Notes: generated from the letters alone by a model not told the origin. A DNA stretch of 64,000 nucleotides from Micromonospora thermarum (GCF_012034245.1 NZ_JAATEO010000008.1:62001-126000), one strand, 5' to 3'. Positions 43,137 to 52,106 are shown, numbered from the stretch's first letter. Numbers and translations: made by a program.

Positions 43137-43176
43137 CGGCGGCGGGGCAGGGACGACGGTCCCTGCCCCGCCGCCG
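43137..43176 (+). terminator. Terminator after kgd
   Basis: A perfect 18-bp stem (43137-43154 and 43159-43176) with loop GACG, 12 bp after the kgd stop and 28 bp before the next start. Confidence 0.88.
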
Positions 43177-43203
43177 TCGCGCCACCACAGACGAGGAACG
43201 CAC

Positions 43204-43383
43204 ATGTATTTCACCGACCGTGGGATCGAGGAACTGGTCGAGCGACGCGGCGACGAGCAGATCAGCATCGAGTGGCTCGCCGAGCGTCTGCGCGACTTCG
43301 TCGACCTGAACCCGGAGTTCGAGACGCCGATCGAGCGCCTGGCCACGTACCTGGCCCGCCTCGACGACGAGGACGAGGAGTGA
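43204..43383 (+). CDS. DUF6104 family small protein
   Basis: A 59-aa acidic protein: MYFTDRGIEELVERRGDEQ, then ISIEWLAERLRDFVDLNPEFE and a C-terminal DDEDEE. It matches the DUF6104 proteins that I recall following kgd/sucA in actinomycetes, predicted to be helical and without known function. Placement immediately after the kgd terminator is conserved in my recollection and may reflect a regulatory link. ATG 43204 is preceded by ACGAGGAACGCAC, giving a GAGGA ribosome-binding site. A stop codon follows the acidic tail and pta begins 57 bp later. Confidence 0.85.
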   Translation: MYFTDRGIEELVERRGDEQISIEWLAERLRDFVDLNPEFETPIERLATYLARLDDEDEE

Positions 43384-43440
43384 CCGGCCCGGGTCGGAGG
43401 ACCCGGGCGGGGGGCACGCTGATCTCCTAGGGTGGATCTC

Positions 43441-45504
43441 GTGGCCCGGAGTGTGTACGTCACCAGCGTGGGGTCCGGCGGGGGCAAGTCGACCGTCGCC
43501 CTCGGCCTGGCGGAACTGCTGTCCCGGCAGGTCGAACGGATCGGGGTGTTCCGCCCGCTCGTCGGCGGCGCCACCCCGGATCCCATCCTGGCCCTGCTCG
43601 CCGACCGCTACCGGATCGAGCTGCCGATCGGGGACCTGGCCGGCGCGACGTACGCCGAGGCCACCGCGATGGTCGCCGACGGCCGGCGGGAGCAGCTGAT
43701 CTCCGGGATCGTCGAGCGCTACCGCGAGGTCGAACGGCGCTGCCCGGCGGTGGTCGTGGTGGGCAGCGACTTCGCGGACGGCGGCGACGGTGCCGGCCCC
43801 CGCGAGCTGGCCTTCAACGCGCGGCTCGCCACCGACTTCGGCAGCGTCGTCGTCCCGGTCGTCGACGGGTACGGGCAGGAGCCGGCCGCCATCGCGGCGG
43901 CGGCGCGCCGGGCGTACCACGACTTGGAGGACCTCGGCGCGACGGTGCTGGCGGTGGTCGCCAACCGGGTGCCGGAGCCGATGGCGCTGCCCGACCTGCC
44001 GGTCCCCACGTACGCGATCCCGGAGGTGCCGAGCGTGTCGGCGCCGACGGTGGCCGAGGTGGCGGCGGCGCTCGGCGCCACGCTGCTCGCCGGTGACGAC
44101 GCCGCACTCAGCCGCGACGTGCTCGACTACGTGGTCGGCGCGGCCCACGTGCCGACCCTGCTCGACCACCTCACCGAGGGCGCACTCGTCATCATGCCCG
44201 GCGACCGGGACGACCTCCTGGTGGCCACGAGCGCCGCGCACGTGGCCGGGCAGGTCTCGCTGTCCGGGCTGGTGCTCACCCTCGGCGTGCAGCCGGACCC
44301 GCGCGCGATGCGGTTGGTCGAGCGGCTGAAACCGGGGCTCGCGGTGCTGTCGGTGCCCAGCGACAGCTACGACACGGTCGCCGCGTCCAGCCGGATCGAG
44401 GGCCGGCCCAGCGCCGGCAACCCGCGCAAGGTCGAGGCGGCGCTCGGCGCCTTCGAGCGCTGTGTGGACACCGACGACCTGGCCAGCCGGCTGCGGGTCA
44501 GCCGCTCCGAGCGGGTCACGCCGCTGATGTTCGAGTACGACCTGATCGACCGCGCCCGGACGCAGCGCCGGCACGTGGTGCTGCCCGAGGGCTCGGAGGA
44601 GCGGATCCTGCGGGCGGCCGAGATCCTGCTGCGCCGGGGCGTGGCCGACCTGACCCTGCTCGGCCGGCCCGACGACATCGCCCGGCGCACCCGGGAACTG
44701 GGCGTCGACATCGCCGGCGCCCGGGTGGTCGACCCGGTCGCCAGCGAGTGGCGTGACGAGTTCGCCGCCACGTACGCGAAGCTGCGCGTCCACCGCGGCG
44801 TCACGCTGGACCTGGCCCACGACATCGTGGCCCAGCCGAACTACTTCGGCACGATGATGGTGCAGACCGGGCACGCCGACGGCATGGTCTCCGGCGCCAC
44901 CCACACCACCGCCGCCACCATCCGCCCCGCCTTCGAGATCATCCGGACCATGCCGGAGGTCTCCATCGCGTCCAGCGTCTTCTTCATGCTGCTCGCCGAC
45001 CGCGTCCTGGTGTACGGCGACTGCGCGGTCAACCCCGACCCGGACGCCGCCCAGCTCGCCGACATCGCCATCTCGTCGGCCGACACCGCCGCCCGGTTCG
45101 GCATCGAGCCGCGGGTGGCCATGCTCTCGTACTCCACCGGCGCCTCCGGCGCCGGGGCGGACGTGGAGAAGGTCGCGGCGGCCACCCTGCTGGTGCGGGA
45201 ACGGCGACCGGACCTGCTGGTGGAGGGCCCGATCCAGTACGACGCGGCGATCGACCCGGCGGTGGCGGCCACGAAACTGCCCGGCAGCGCGGTGGCCGGC
45301 CGGGCGACGGTCTTCATCTTCCCGGACCTCAACACCGGCAACAACACGTACAAGGCGGTGCAGCGGTCGGCCGGCGCGGTGGCGGTCGGGCCGGTCATGC
45401 AGGGCCTGCGCCGGCCGGTGAACGACCTGTCCCGGGGCGCGACCGTCCCCGACATCGTCAACACGGTCGCGATCACCGCGATCCAGGCCGGGGAGTCGTC
45501 ATGA
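43441..45504 (+). CDS. pta: Phosphate acetyltransferase (long, DRTGG-containing form)
   Basis: About 687 aa. The N-terminal P-loop-like domain (VYVTSVGSGGGKSTVALGLAELL, related to dethiobiotin synthetase) and a DRTGG-type regulatory domain lead to the catalytic PTA_PTB domain from about residue 360 (RRHVVLPEGSEERILRAAEILL, FGTMMVQTGHADGMVSGA, MLSYSTGASG, VFIFPDLNTGN). It interconverts acetyl-CoA and acetyl phosphate. GTG 43441 is favoured by AGGGTGG upstream; an in-frame GTG at 43432 adds three residues. It is coupled to ackA through an ATGA overlap. Confidence 0.95.
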   Translation: MARSVYVTSVGSGGGKSTVALGLAELLSRQVERIGVFRPLVGGATPDPILALLADRYRIELPIGDLAGATYAEATAMVADGRREQLISGIVERYREVERRCPAVVVVGSDFADGGDGAGPRELAFNARLATDFGSVVVPVVDGYGQEPAAIAAAARRAYHDLEDLGATVLAVVANRVPEPMALPDLPVPTYAIPEVPSVSAPTVAEVAAALGATLLAGDDAALSRDVLDYVVGAAHVPTLLDHLTEGALVIMPGDRDDLLVATSAAHVAGQVSLSGLVLTLGVQPDPRAMRLVERLKPGLAVLSVPSDSYDTVAASSRIEGRPSAGNPRKVEAALGAFERCVDTDDLASRLRVSRSERVTPLMFEYDLIDRARTQRRHVVLPEGSEERILRAAEILLRRGVADLTLLGRPDDIARRTRELGVDIAGARVVDPVASEWRDEFAATYAKLRVHRGVTLDLAHDIVAQPNYFGTMMVQTGHADGMVSGATHTTAATIRPAFEIIRTMPEVSIASSVFFMLLADRVLVYGDCAVNPDPDAAQLADIAISSADTAARFGIEPRVAMLSYSTGASGAGADVEKVAAATLLVRERRPDLLVEGPIQYDAAIDPAVAATKLPGSAVAGRATVFIFPDLNTGNNTYKAVQRSAGAVAVGPVMQGLRRPVNDLSRGATVPDIVNTVAITAIQAGESS

Positions 45505-46619
45505 GCCGGGTGTTGGTTTTGAACTGCGGGTCGTCGTCGGTGAAGTGGCGGCTGTACGACGGCGACGAGGTCCGGGGCAAGGGCACGGTCGAGCGCATCG
45601 GCGAGCCCGGCGGCGGCCCGCCCGACCACGGGACGGCGGTCCGGCAGATCCTCGACGGGCTCGACCTGACCGGGCTCGCCGCCATCGGGCACCGCGTGGT
45701 GCACGGCGGCCGGCGCTTCGGCGAACCGGTCCTGGTCGACGACGAGGTGCTCGCCGCCGTCCGGGACCTGGTGCCGCTGGCGCCCCTGCACAACCCCGCC
45801 AACCTGACCGGCATCGAGGTCGCCCGGGCGACACTGCCCGACGTGCCGCAGGTCGCCGTGTTCGACACCGCCTTCCACACCACGCTGCCCGAGGCCGCCG
45901 CCACGTACGCCATCGACCGGGAGACGGCCACGCGGTACGGCGTCCGGCGGTACGGCTTCCACGGCACCTCGCACGCGTACGTCTCCCGGCGCACCGCGGA
46001 GCTGCTCGGCCGCCCGTACGAGGAGATCAACACCATCACCCTGCACCTCGGCAACGGGGCCAGCGTCACCGCGGTGGCCGGTGGGCGGAGCGTGGCCACC
46101 TCCATGGGCATGTCCCCGCTCGAAGGCCTGGTGATGGGCACCCGCAGCGGCGACCTGGACCCGACGGTCATCTTCCACCTGCGCCGGGAGGGCGGGATGG
46201 GCGTCGACGAGATCGACGACCTGCTCAACCACCGCAGTGGCCTGCTCGGGCTGACCGGCGCCAATGACATGCGGGAGGTGCTGGCGCGCCGGGCCGACGG
46301 CGACCCGGCCGCCGCCCTCGCCTTCGACGTGTACTGCCGGCGGATCACCGCCTACGTCGGGGCGTACTACGCCCTGCTCGGCCGGGTGGACGCGGTCACC
46401 TTCACCGCGGGCGTCGGCGAGCACGCCGCCCCGGTGCGCGCGGCGGCGCTGGCCGGCCTGGAGCGGTTGGGGATAGCCGTCGACCCGGCCCGCAACGCCG
46501 GCAGCGGCGACCGCGTCATCTCCCCGGACGGCGCGGAGGTGACGGTCTGCGTGATCGGCACCGACGAGGAACGCGAGATCGCCCGCGCGGCCCGCGAGGT
46601 GGCCGCGGCCTCGCGCTGA
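45501..46619 (+). CDS. ackA: Acetate kinase
   Basis: A 372-aa acetokinase of the ASKHA fold. VLVLNCGSSSVKW is the N-terminal signature, GHRVVHGG and AFDTAFH(TT) line the active site, and RRYGFHGTSHAYV and HLGNGASV bind phosphate. VFTAGVGEH is seen as FTAGVGEH. It converts acetyl phosphate and ADP to acetate and ATP, completing the Pta-AckA route. ATG 45501 overlaps the pta stop. The N-terminal third is slightly shorter than in E. coli AckA (400 aa), as is common in actinobacteria. Confidence 0.95.
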   Translation: MSRVLVLNCGSSSVKWRLYDGDEVRGKGTVERIGEPGGGPPDHGTAVRQILDGLDLTGLAAIGHRVVHGGRRFGEPVLVDDEVLAAVRDLVPLAPLHNPANLTGIEVARATLPDVPQVAVFDTAFHTTLPEAAATYAIDRETATRYGVRRYGFHGTSHAYVSRRTAELLGRPYEEINTITLHLGNGASVTAVAGGRSVATSMGMSPLEGLVMGTRSGDLDPTVIFHLRREGGMGVDEIDDLLNHRSGLLGLTGANDMREVLARRADGDPAAALAFDVYCRRITAYVGAYYALLGRVDAVTFTAGVGEHAAPVRAAALAGLERLGIAVDPARNAGSGDRVISPDGAEVTVCVIGTDEEREIARAAREVAAASR

Positions 46620-46732
46620 CGGCCGACACGCGCACGGGCGCGTGAGGGTGTCCGGGCGCGATGGACGGACCGGCAGACCGCGAGGGGCGGTGTGGCAACG
46701 CCGGAGCCCTCAACGGCTCCCGCGCGGCCGGC

Positions 46733-46903
46733 TCAGCCCAGGGCCAGCCAGGCGGCCAGGACGACCAGCACCACGGCGGCCACCGCGGCACCGACGAGCA
46801 GCGGCGCCCGCCCGGCGGCGGTCGGTGCCTGCGGCTCGGGCGTGTTCGCGAAGACGCGGAACGCCTCGGTGTTGCCGGCCGGGTCGGTGTAGTTCTCAGG
46901 CAT
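46733..46903 (-). CDS. Small single-pass membrane protein, function unknown
   Basis: A 56-aa protein. The polar N-terminus MPENYTDPAGNTEAFRVFAN is followed by a Pro-rich stretch and a C-terminal transmembrane helix (LLVGAAVAAVVLVVLAAWLAL), so it is tail-anchored. I recall similar small proteins in Micromonospora beside metabolic genes, with no known function. ATG 46903 is preferred over in-frame ATGs at 46915 and 46933 because the conserved-looking part begins there; none has a good ribosome-binding site. It is convergent with ackA. Confidence 0.65.
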   Translation of the reverse strand: MPENYTDPAGNTEAFRVFANTPEPQAPTAAGRAPLLVGAAVAAVVLVVLAAWLALG

Positions 46904-47061
46904 GCCGCTGACCATAGCGAAGCGCGTCGACATACCGGATTCCCGGCTCGCGTGGATCCCACAGGTCGAGCCGGGCGGTGGAGGTGTTCCGGCCGGGTGG
47001 TGCGCGGACGTGGACCGGTCGGCGGGACCGACCGGGGCACCCGGACACCTACCGTGGATCC

Positions 47062-47952
47062 GTGGGGGTGAAGCGGCTGGTCGCCGCGGTGCTGGCGGCG
47101 CTGCTGCTGGCGGGCTGCGCGCCGGCCACCGCCGCCACCGGGGGGCCGCCGCCGGTCCGCCCGGTGCCCGAGGGCCCGTACGCCGTCGGCGTGCGTACGT
47201 TCACCCTGGACCCGGGCTCGGCGCGGCCCCTGCCGGTGACCGTCTGGTACCCGGCCGAGGGCGCCGGCGTCGCCGACGGGCGGTTCCCCGTCGTCGTCTA
47301 CAGCCACGGGCTGCACAGCCTGCCGGGGCTGCACGCCGGACTGACCACCCGCTGGGCCGCCGCCGGCTTCGTGGTGGCCGCCCCGGCGTACCCGCACACC
47401 CGGCGGGGCACTGCCCGGTTCAGCCGGGCGGACGTCCGGCACCAGCCGGCCGACGCGTGGCGGGTGATCCGGCACCTCGTCCGCCTGGAAACCCGGCGCG
47501 GTGACCCCCTCGCCGGGCATTTGGACGTGGCGCGGTTCGCCGCCGCCGGCCACTCCGCCGGCGGCTTCACGACGGCCGGCATGTTCGCCTCCGGCCACTC
47601 CGCCCGGCTGCGGGCCGGCATCGTCATCGCCGGTGGCGGGATGGCCGGCGGTCTCGCCGATCCCGTCGCGCCGCTGCTCTTCGTGCACGGCACGGCCGAC
47701 CGGATCGTGCCGCTGGGGGTCGGCCGCGCCGCCTACGATCGCGCCACCGGGCCGGCGGCGTTCCTGAGCGTGCTCGGGCAGGGCCACGGCGAGTACCTGG
47801 CGCCGGGCGGTCGGGGCTTCGACCAGGTCCTCGCCACCACGACCGAGTTCCTCCGCTGGACCCTCTACGGCGATCCGGCCGCCCGCCGCCGGCTGACCGG
47901 CGCCGCCCTCTCCCCCGGCGTGACGGCGTTCGAGCACCGCCTGAACACCTGA
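47062..47952 (+). CDS. Alpha/beta-hydrolase lipoprotein (copy 1 of a tandem pair)
   Basis: About 296 aa. A lipoprotein signal (LVAAVLAALLLAGC lipobox) precedes a PAF-acetylhydrolase/chlorophyllase-like hydrolase. LPVTVWYP at the first strand, YSHGLHSL (oxyanion region), the nucleophile elbow GHSAGG, acid Asp in VHGTADRIVP and His in GQGHGEYL are present. It should be an extracytoplasmic esterase or lipase. The start is GTG 47062 or GTG 47068; both keep the signal peptide. The next gene encodes a clear paralogue with the same motifs and order. Confidence 0.85.
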   Translation: MGVKRLVAAVLAALLLAGCAPATAATGGPPPVRPVPEGPYAVGVRTFTLDPGSARPLPVTVWYPAEGAGVADGRFPVVVYSHGLHSLPGLHAGLTTRWAAAGFVVAAPAYPHTRRGTARFSRADVRHQPADAWRVIRHLVRLETRRGDPLAGHLDVARFAAAGHSAGGFTTAGMFASGHSARLRAGIVIAGGGMAGGLADPVAPLLFVHGTADRIVPLGVGRAAYDRATGPAAFLSVLGQGHGEYLAPGGRGFDQVLATTTEFLRWTLYGDPAARRRLTGAALSPGVTAFEHRLNT

Positions 47953-48213
47953 GCCGACCGGAGCCCCGATCAGCGGGCACGGGCCGCGGAACGGCGGGCC
48001 GGCGGCACGCCATCCCGCCTCACGACCGCGGCCCGATCCCGCCGGCAGTCCGCCGTGCCCGACCGGACACACCGCGGTTCGGATGAGGCTCGGTGGGCCT
48101 CGGGCCGGCGTGTCGCCTGCCCGCGCATCATCTGATCACCCGCTGCGGGTGGCACCGGCACAGCCCGTCCATCTCCGGCGGGTGGGCCCGCCGGGCGAGG
48201 CACAATCGAATCC

Positions 48214-49200
48214 ATGTCGCGTCGCCTCACCCCCGCCCTGCTCACCCCCGCCCTGCTCGCCGGCGCCCTGGTCGCGGCCGGCCTCGCCGGGTGCTCCTCG
48301 GAACGGCCGGCCGCCCCGGCGGCACCCCCGACCCTGGCCACCCCGACGCCACCGGCGACCACCGGCGCACCGGCGCTGGCCGGCAGTGCCCCGGAGCGCA
48401 GCTTCGCGGTCGGCGTACGCCAGCTCGGCCTGACCCGCGACGGGAGCCGGAAGCTGCCGGTGACCGTCTGGTACCCGGCCGCCGGGACGGCCGGCGGCGC
48501 CGCACGGCAGTCCGCGGACGCGGCCGACGGGAAGTTCCCGGTGGTCATGTTCAGCCACGGCCTGGGCGGGCGGCCCGCGGACTACGCGCCGCTGCTGACC
48601 CGCTGGGCGGCGGCCGGGTTCGTGGTGGCCGCCCCGACGTTCCCGCACACCGCCCGGGGCGGCGACGGCAACGTGCTCGACGTGCTCAACCAGCCCGCCG
48701 ACGTGTCGTACGCCCTCGACGCCGTCCTCCGCCTGGACGCCACGGCCGGCGACCCGCTGCGCGGCCGGCTCGCCACCGAGCGGGTGGCGGCGGCCGGGCA
48801 CTCGGCGGGCGGGGTGACCACGATCGGGCTGTTCACCGCCGGCCGGGACGAACGGCTCGACGCCGGGGTGGTCTTCGCGGGCACCGCCCTGGGCGTGGGC
48901 ACCGCGTTCGCCGGCGCGGCCGCACCGCAGCTGTTCGTGCACGGCGAGGCCGACGAGGTGGTCGAGTACGCCGCCGGCAAGGCGGTGTACGACAAGGTGC
49001 CCTGGCCGAAGGCGCTGCTCAGCCTCCCCAAGGGGGACCACGGCCGCGCCCTGCTCAGCGACGGTGCCTCGCTGCGGGTGGTCTCCGACACCACGGTGGA
49101 GTTCCTGCGCTGGACGCTCTACGGCGACGAGGCCGCGAAGCGCCGTATCCCGGCCGACGCCGCCCGCGGCGACATCGCGACGCTGGACAACCGCCTGTAG
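48214..49200 (+). CDS. Alpha/beta-hydrolase lipoprotein (copy 2 of a tandem pair)
   Basis: A 328-aa paralogue of the preceding gene. The signal peptide contains a duplicated LTPALLTPALL (from a 15-bp DNA repeat) and ends in the lipobox LAGC. A Pro/Ala/Thr linker of about 40 residues follows, then LPVTVWYP, FSHGLGG, RWAAAGFVVAAP, GHSAGG, VHGEADEVVE and GDHGRALL. The Ser-Asp-His triad is complete. Shared blocks LTTRWAAAGFVVAAP/LLTRWAAAGFVVAAP and EFLRWTLYGD show recent tandem duplication, with divergence in the lid and after the nucleophile elbow. Substrate unknown; secreted and membrane-tethered. Confidence 0.87.
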   Translation: MSRRLTPALLTPALLAGALVAAGLAGCSSERPAAPAAPPTLATPTPPATTGAPALAGSAPERSFAVGVRQLGLTRDGSRKLPVTVWYPAAGTAGGAARQSADAADGKFPVVMFSHGLGGRPADYAPLLTRWAAAGFVVAAPTFPHTARGGDGNVLDVLNQPADVSYALDAVLRLDATAGDPLRGRLATERVAAAGHSAGGVTTIGLFTAGRDERLDAGVVFAGTALGVGTAFAGAAAPQLFVHGEADEVVEYAAGKAVYDKVPWPKALLSLPKGDHGRALLSDGASLRVVSDTTVEFLRWTLYGDEAAKRRIPADAARGDIATLDNRL

Positions 49201-49218
49201 CGCGACGGCGCCAGCGAT

Positions 49219-49308
49219 CAAGATCCGAACCAGGGTCAGGGAAGGAGCGGCCTCAGCATGGCCACATGGCCGGGAGGCCGCTCTTTCCCTGAAAGTGCGC
49301 GGATCTTG
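49219..49308. repeat. Long imperfect palindrome, possibly MITE-like or a terminator
   Basis: CAAGATCCG (49219-49227) pairs with CGGATCTTG (49300-49308). Inside, TCAGGGAA and GAGCGGCCTC pair with GAGGCCGCTC and TTCCCTGA. The result is a roughly 90-bp cruciform with a few bulges between two convergent genes. GATCAAGATC-type ends recur, from memory, in interspersed Micromonospora repeats. It also serves as a bidirectional terminator candidate. Confidence 0.6.
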
Positions 49309-49319
49309 CGGCGAGGGCG

Positions 49320-50273
49320 TCAGGCGGTGTGGTCGACGACGACCTTGCCGAAGACGTCGCCGGAGTGCAGGCGGGCGAACGCCTCCTCGACCTTCGAGAA
49401 CGGCACGACGCTGTCCACGACCGGGCGTACGCCGTGCTCGGCGCAGAAGGCCAGCAGGGCGGTCAGCTCGTCCGGGGTGCCCATCGAGGTGCCCAGGATC
49501 TCCAACTGCATGGCGAACACACGCCGCAGGTTCACCTTCGGCTCGTGCCCCGCCGTGGCGCCGGAGACGACGATGCGGGCATCCACCGCGGCGGACTTCA
49601 GCGAGTGGTCGAAGGTGGCCGCGCCGACCGTCTCGATCACCACGTCGACCCGCTCCGGCAGCCGGGCTCCCGGCTCGACGGCGGTCGCACCGAGCGCCGC
49701 GATGCGCTCCCGCTTGGCGGCGTCGCGGCTGGTCGCGTACACCCGCTTGCCCATCGCCGCGGCGAGCGCGACGGCCGCGGTGGCCACGCCCCCGCCGGCG
49801 CCCTGCACCAGCACGGCGTCGGCCTCGTCCACCCGGCCCTTGGTGGTGAGCATCCGCCACGCGGTCAGCCAGGCCGTGGGCAGGCAGGCCGCGTCCGCCG
49901 CCGCCAGCCCGGCCGGCAGCGGCAGCAGGTTCAACCGGGGTACGGCCACCCGCTCGGCCAGCGTGCCCGGGAAGTGCTCGGAGAGGATGGAGATCCCGCG
50001 CGGGTCGCCCGGGGTGGGGATCACCGGGTAGACCACCACCTCGTTGCCGTCCGGGTCGACGCCGGCAGCGTCACAGCCGAGGATCATCGGCAGCTGCTCC
50101 TCGCGCAGCCCCACGCCCCGCAGGGACCACAGGTCGTGGTGGTTGAGCGAGCTGGCGGTGACCTGGATGGTCACCCAGTCGTCGTCCGGGTGCTCCGGCT
50201 CGGGCCGCTCCCCGACGGTGAGCGCGGCGAGCGGGTTGGCGTCGTCGAAGCGGGAGGCGAAGGCGGCACGCAT
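49320..50273 (-). CDS. Zinc-binding-type (MDR) dehydrogenase / quinone oxidoreductase
   Basis: A 317-aa medium-chain dehydrogenase/reductase. The GroES-like N-terminal domain has SLNHHDLWSLRG and GCDAAG. The Rossmann domain shows VLVQGAGGGVATAAV (about residue 150) and VYATSRDAAKRERIAALGA, with the Ser/Arg pair suggesting NADPH. The structural zinc Cys cluster is absent, so it is a zinc-independent quinone-oxidoreductase or enoyl-reductase-like enzyme. ATG 50273 is chosen although the ribosome-binding site is weak; the ORF can reach 50306. It stands alone. Confidence 0.85.
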   Translation of the reverse strand: MRAAFASRFDDANPLAALTVGERPEPEHPDDDWVTIQVTASSLNHHDLWSLRGVGLREEQLPMILGCDAAGVDPDGNEVVVYPVIPTPGDPRGISILSEHFPGTLAERVAVPRLNLLPLPAGLAAADAACLPTAWLTAWRMLTTKGRVDEADAVLVQGAGGGVATAAVALAAAMGKRVYATSRDAAKRERIAALGATAVEPGARLPERVDVVIETVGAATFDHSLKSAAVDARIVVSGATAGHEPKVNLRRVFAMQLEILGTSMGTPDELTALLAFCAEHGVRPVVDSVVPFSKVEEAFARLHSGDVFGKVVVDHTA

Positions 50274-50307
50274 GATCCGCACGGTAACAAGCTGAGCGGG
50301 TGACAAG

Positions 50308-50349
50308 AAGGGCCCCTTCCTGTGCGAAACACGATAGGAAGGGGCCCTT
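50308..50349 (-). terminator. Terminator after the malic enzyme gene (AAGGGCCCC family)
   Basis: AAGGGCCCCTTCCT and AGGAAGGGGCCCTT form a perfect 14-bp stem. The 14-nt loop can add GTG-CGAAA-CAC. It begins about 10 bp beyond the malic enzyme stop. Its core is shared with the hairpin at 4314-4362. Confidence 0.85.
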
Positions 50350-50359
50350 GCTTCTCGTC

Positions 50360-51535
50360 CTAGCGGGTCACCCCGTCGCGGCGGGCGGCCTCGGCCACCG
50401 CCTCGGCGACCGCGGGCGCGACCCGCGGGTCGAGCGGTGACGGGACGATCGCCTCGGCCGTCAGCGACTCGGCGACCACCCCCGCGATCGCGTCGGCGGC
50501 GGCGACCTTCATGCCGTCCGTGATCCGGGTGGCCCGGGCGTCCAGCGCGCCCCGGAAGACGCCGGGGAAGGCGAGCACGTTGTTGATCTGGTTGGGGTAG
50601 TCGCTGCGGCCGGTGGCGACCACCGCGACGTGCCGCGCGGCCACCTCCGGGTGCACCTCCGGGGTGGGGTTGGCCAGGGCGAAGACGATCCCGCCGGGCG
50701 CCATGCCGGCGACCGCCGCCTCCGGGATCTCCCCGCCGGAGACACCGATGAGCACGTCCGCCCCGCGCAGCGCCTCGGTGATGTCGCCCTGCCGGCCGTC
50801 GGCGTTGGTCAGCTCCGCCAGCTCGGTCTTCGTGCCGGTGAGCCCCTCGCGGTGCCGCCCGATGATCCCCCGGGAGTCGCAGACCACCACCTGCTCCGGG
50901 TTCACCCCGCCGGCGATGAGCATCTTCGTCACGGCCACGCCGGCGGCGCCCGCGCCGCTGACTCCCACCCGCAGGTCACCGAGCTTGCGGTTGAGCAGCG
51001 TGGCGGCGTTGCGCAGCGCGGCGAGCACGACGATGGCGGTGCCGTGCTGGTCGTCGTGGAAGACCGGGATGTCCAGCGCCTCGTCCAGGCGCCGCTCGAT
51101 CTCGAAGCAGCGCGGGGCGCTGATGTCCTCCAGGTTGATCCCGCCGAAGGACGGCGCGAGGGCGCGCACCACCGCCACGATCTCGTCGACGTCCTGCGTG
51201 TCCAGGCAGACCGGTACCGCGTCCACCCCGCCGAACTGCTTGAACAGCACGGCCTTCCCCTCCATCACCGGCAGCGCGGCGCGCGGGCCGATGTTGCCCA
51301 GACCGAGTACGGCGGAGCCGTCGGTGACGACCGCGACGGTGTGGCCGGTCCAGGTGTAGTCGTCGGCGAGGCGCGCGTCGGCGGCGATCGCCTCGCACAC
51401 CCGGGCCACGCCCGGCGTGTACGCGAGGGAGAGGTCCTCCCGGCTGGTCAGCGGGACGGTCGAGGCGACGGCCATCTTGCCGCCTCGGTGCAGCCGGAAG
51501 ACGGGATCAGCGGGGTCCACGGTGGACGATGACAT
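50360..51535 (-). CDS. NAD(P)-dependent malic enzyme (short bacterial form)
   Basis: A 391-aa malic enzyme oxidatively decarboxylating malate to pyruvate. GKMAVAST, LSLAYTPGVARVC (active-site Tyr), GLGNIGPRAALPVMEGKA (with Lys), NLEDISAP...DIPVFHDDQHGTA (metal acids) and the dinucleotide-binding GVSGAGAAGVAV are intact. The length fits the small MaeB-like class without a fused phosphotransacetylase domain. VVCDSRGII suggests NAD or NADP use cannot be settled by eye. ATG 51535 follows GGAG. It is monocistronic and ends at a strong hairpin. Confidence 0.93.
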   Translation of the reverse strand: MSSSTVDPADPVFRLHRGGKMAVASTVPLTSREDLSLAYTPGVARVCEAIAADARLADDYTWTGHTVAVVTDGSAVLGLGNIGPRAALPVMEGKAVLFKQFGGVDAVPVCLDTQDVDEIVAVVRALAPSFGGINLEDISAPRCFEIERRLDEALDIPVFHDDQHGTAIVVLAALRNAATLLNRKLGDLRVGVSGAGAAGVAVTKMLIAGGVNPEQVVVCDSRGIIGRHREGLTGTKTELAELTNADGRQGDITEALRGADVLIGVSGGEIPEAAVAGMAPGGIVFALANPTPEVHPEVAARHVAVVATGRSDYPNQINNVLAFPGVFRGALDARATRITDGMKVAAADAIAGVVAESLTAEAIVPSPLDPRVAPAVAEAVAEAARRDGVTR

Positions 51536-51678
51536 TGGTGACTCCAGGATCTGTCGATGCAGACGGACCGACCGGTCGGGGCGCGAGGTGAGGCGACGAG
51601 CGGCGGCGCGAGGTGCGGGGGGTCACCCGGACACCTGCCGAGCATAGTGTCGAGTGCGCCCATGGGATGTGAGTAGGG

Positions 51679-52029
51679 TCATACTCGACGGCGGCTGAAT
51701 AGGCGGGGGCGCGGCCAGTAGCGCGCCACCACCCGTCCCCGCACGTCCGCCACCCCGTACGCCCGGGAGTCGTCGGTGACCAGAGGGTTGTCGCCGGCCA
51801 GCCACCAGCCGCCCGCCTCGGTACGGACCGCGCGCTTGACGACCAGCAGGTCGGGGCGGCTGCGGAAGACCGCGACCACGACGTCCCCGGGGCGGACTCG
51901 CCGGTCGCCGCGCCGCACCAGGACGGCGTCACCGTGCCGCAGCGTGGGCACCATCGACGGACCCGTCACGAGTACGGCCGACAGCGGCATCCGCGGCCGG
52001 AACCCGGCCCCTGGCGGCTGCGCGGGCAT
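51679..52029 (-). CDS. sodX: Nickel-type superoxide dismutase maturation protease
   Basis: A 116-aa S26 signal-peptidase-like protease. VTGPSMVPTLRHGDAVLV contains the catalytic Ser, LLVVKRAV the Lys, and WLAGDNPLVTDDSRAYG the C-terminal conserved block. It is divergent from sodN, the arrangement seen throughout NiSOD-producing actinomycetes, where SodX removes the SodN N-terminal propeptide so that the N-terminal His can bind nickel. ATG 52029 follows GGAGGTGAAT. No transmembrane segment is present, consistent with a cytoplasmic processing enzyme. Confidence 0.93.
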   Translation of the reverse strand: MPAQPPGAGFRPRMPLSAVLVTGPSMVPTLRHGDAVLVRRGDRRVRPGDVVVAVFRSRPDLLVVKRAVRTEAGGWWLAGDNPLVTDDSRAYGVADVRGRVVARYWPRPRLFSRRRV

Positions 52030-52106
52030 CGGATTCACCTCCACCGGGTACCAGGTCCAGGAGTAATGTCGTCCTGGATCATCGCAAACTTCCCAGGAGG
52101 ATCCTG

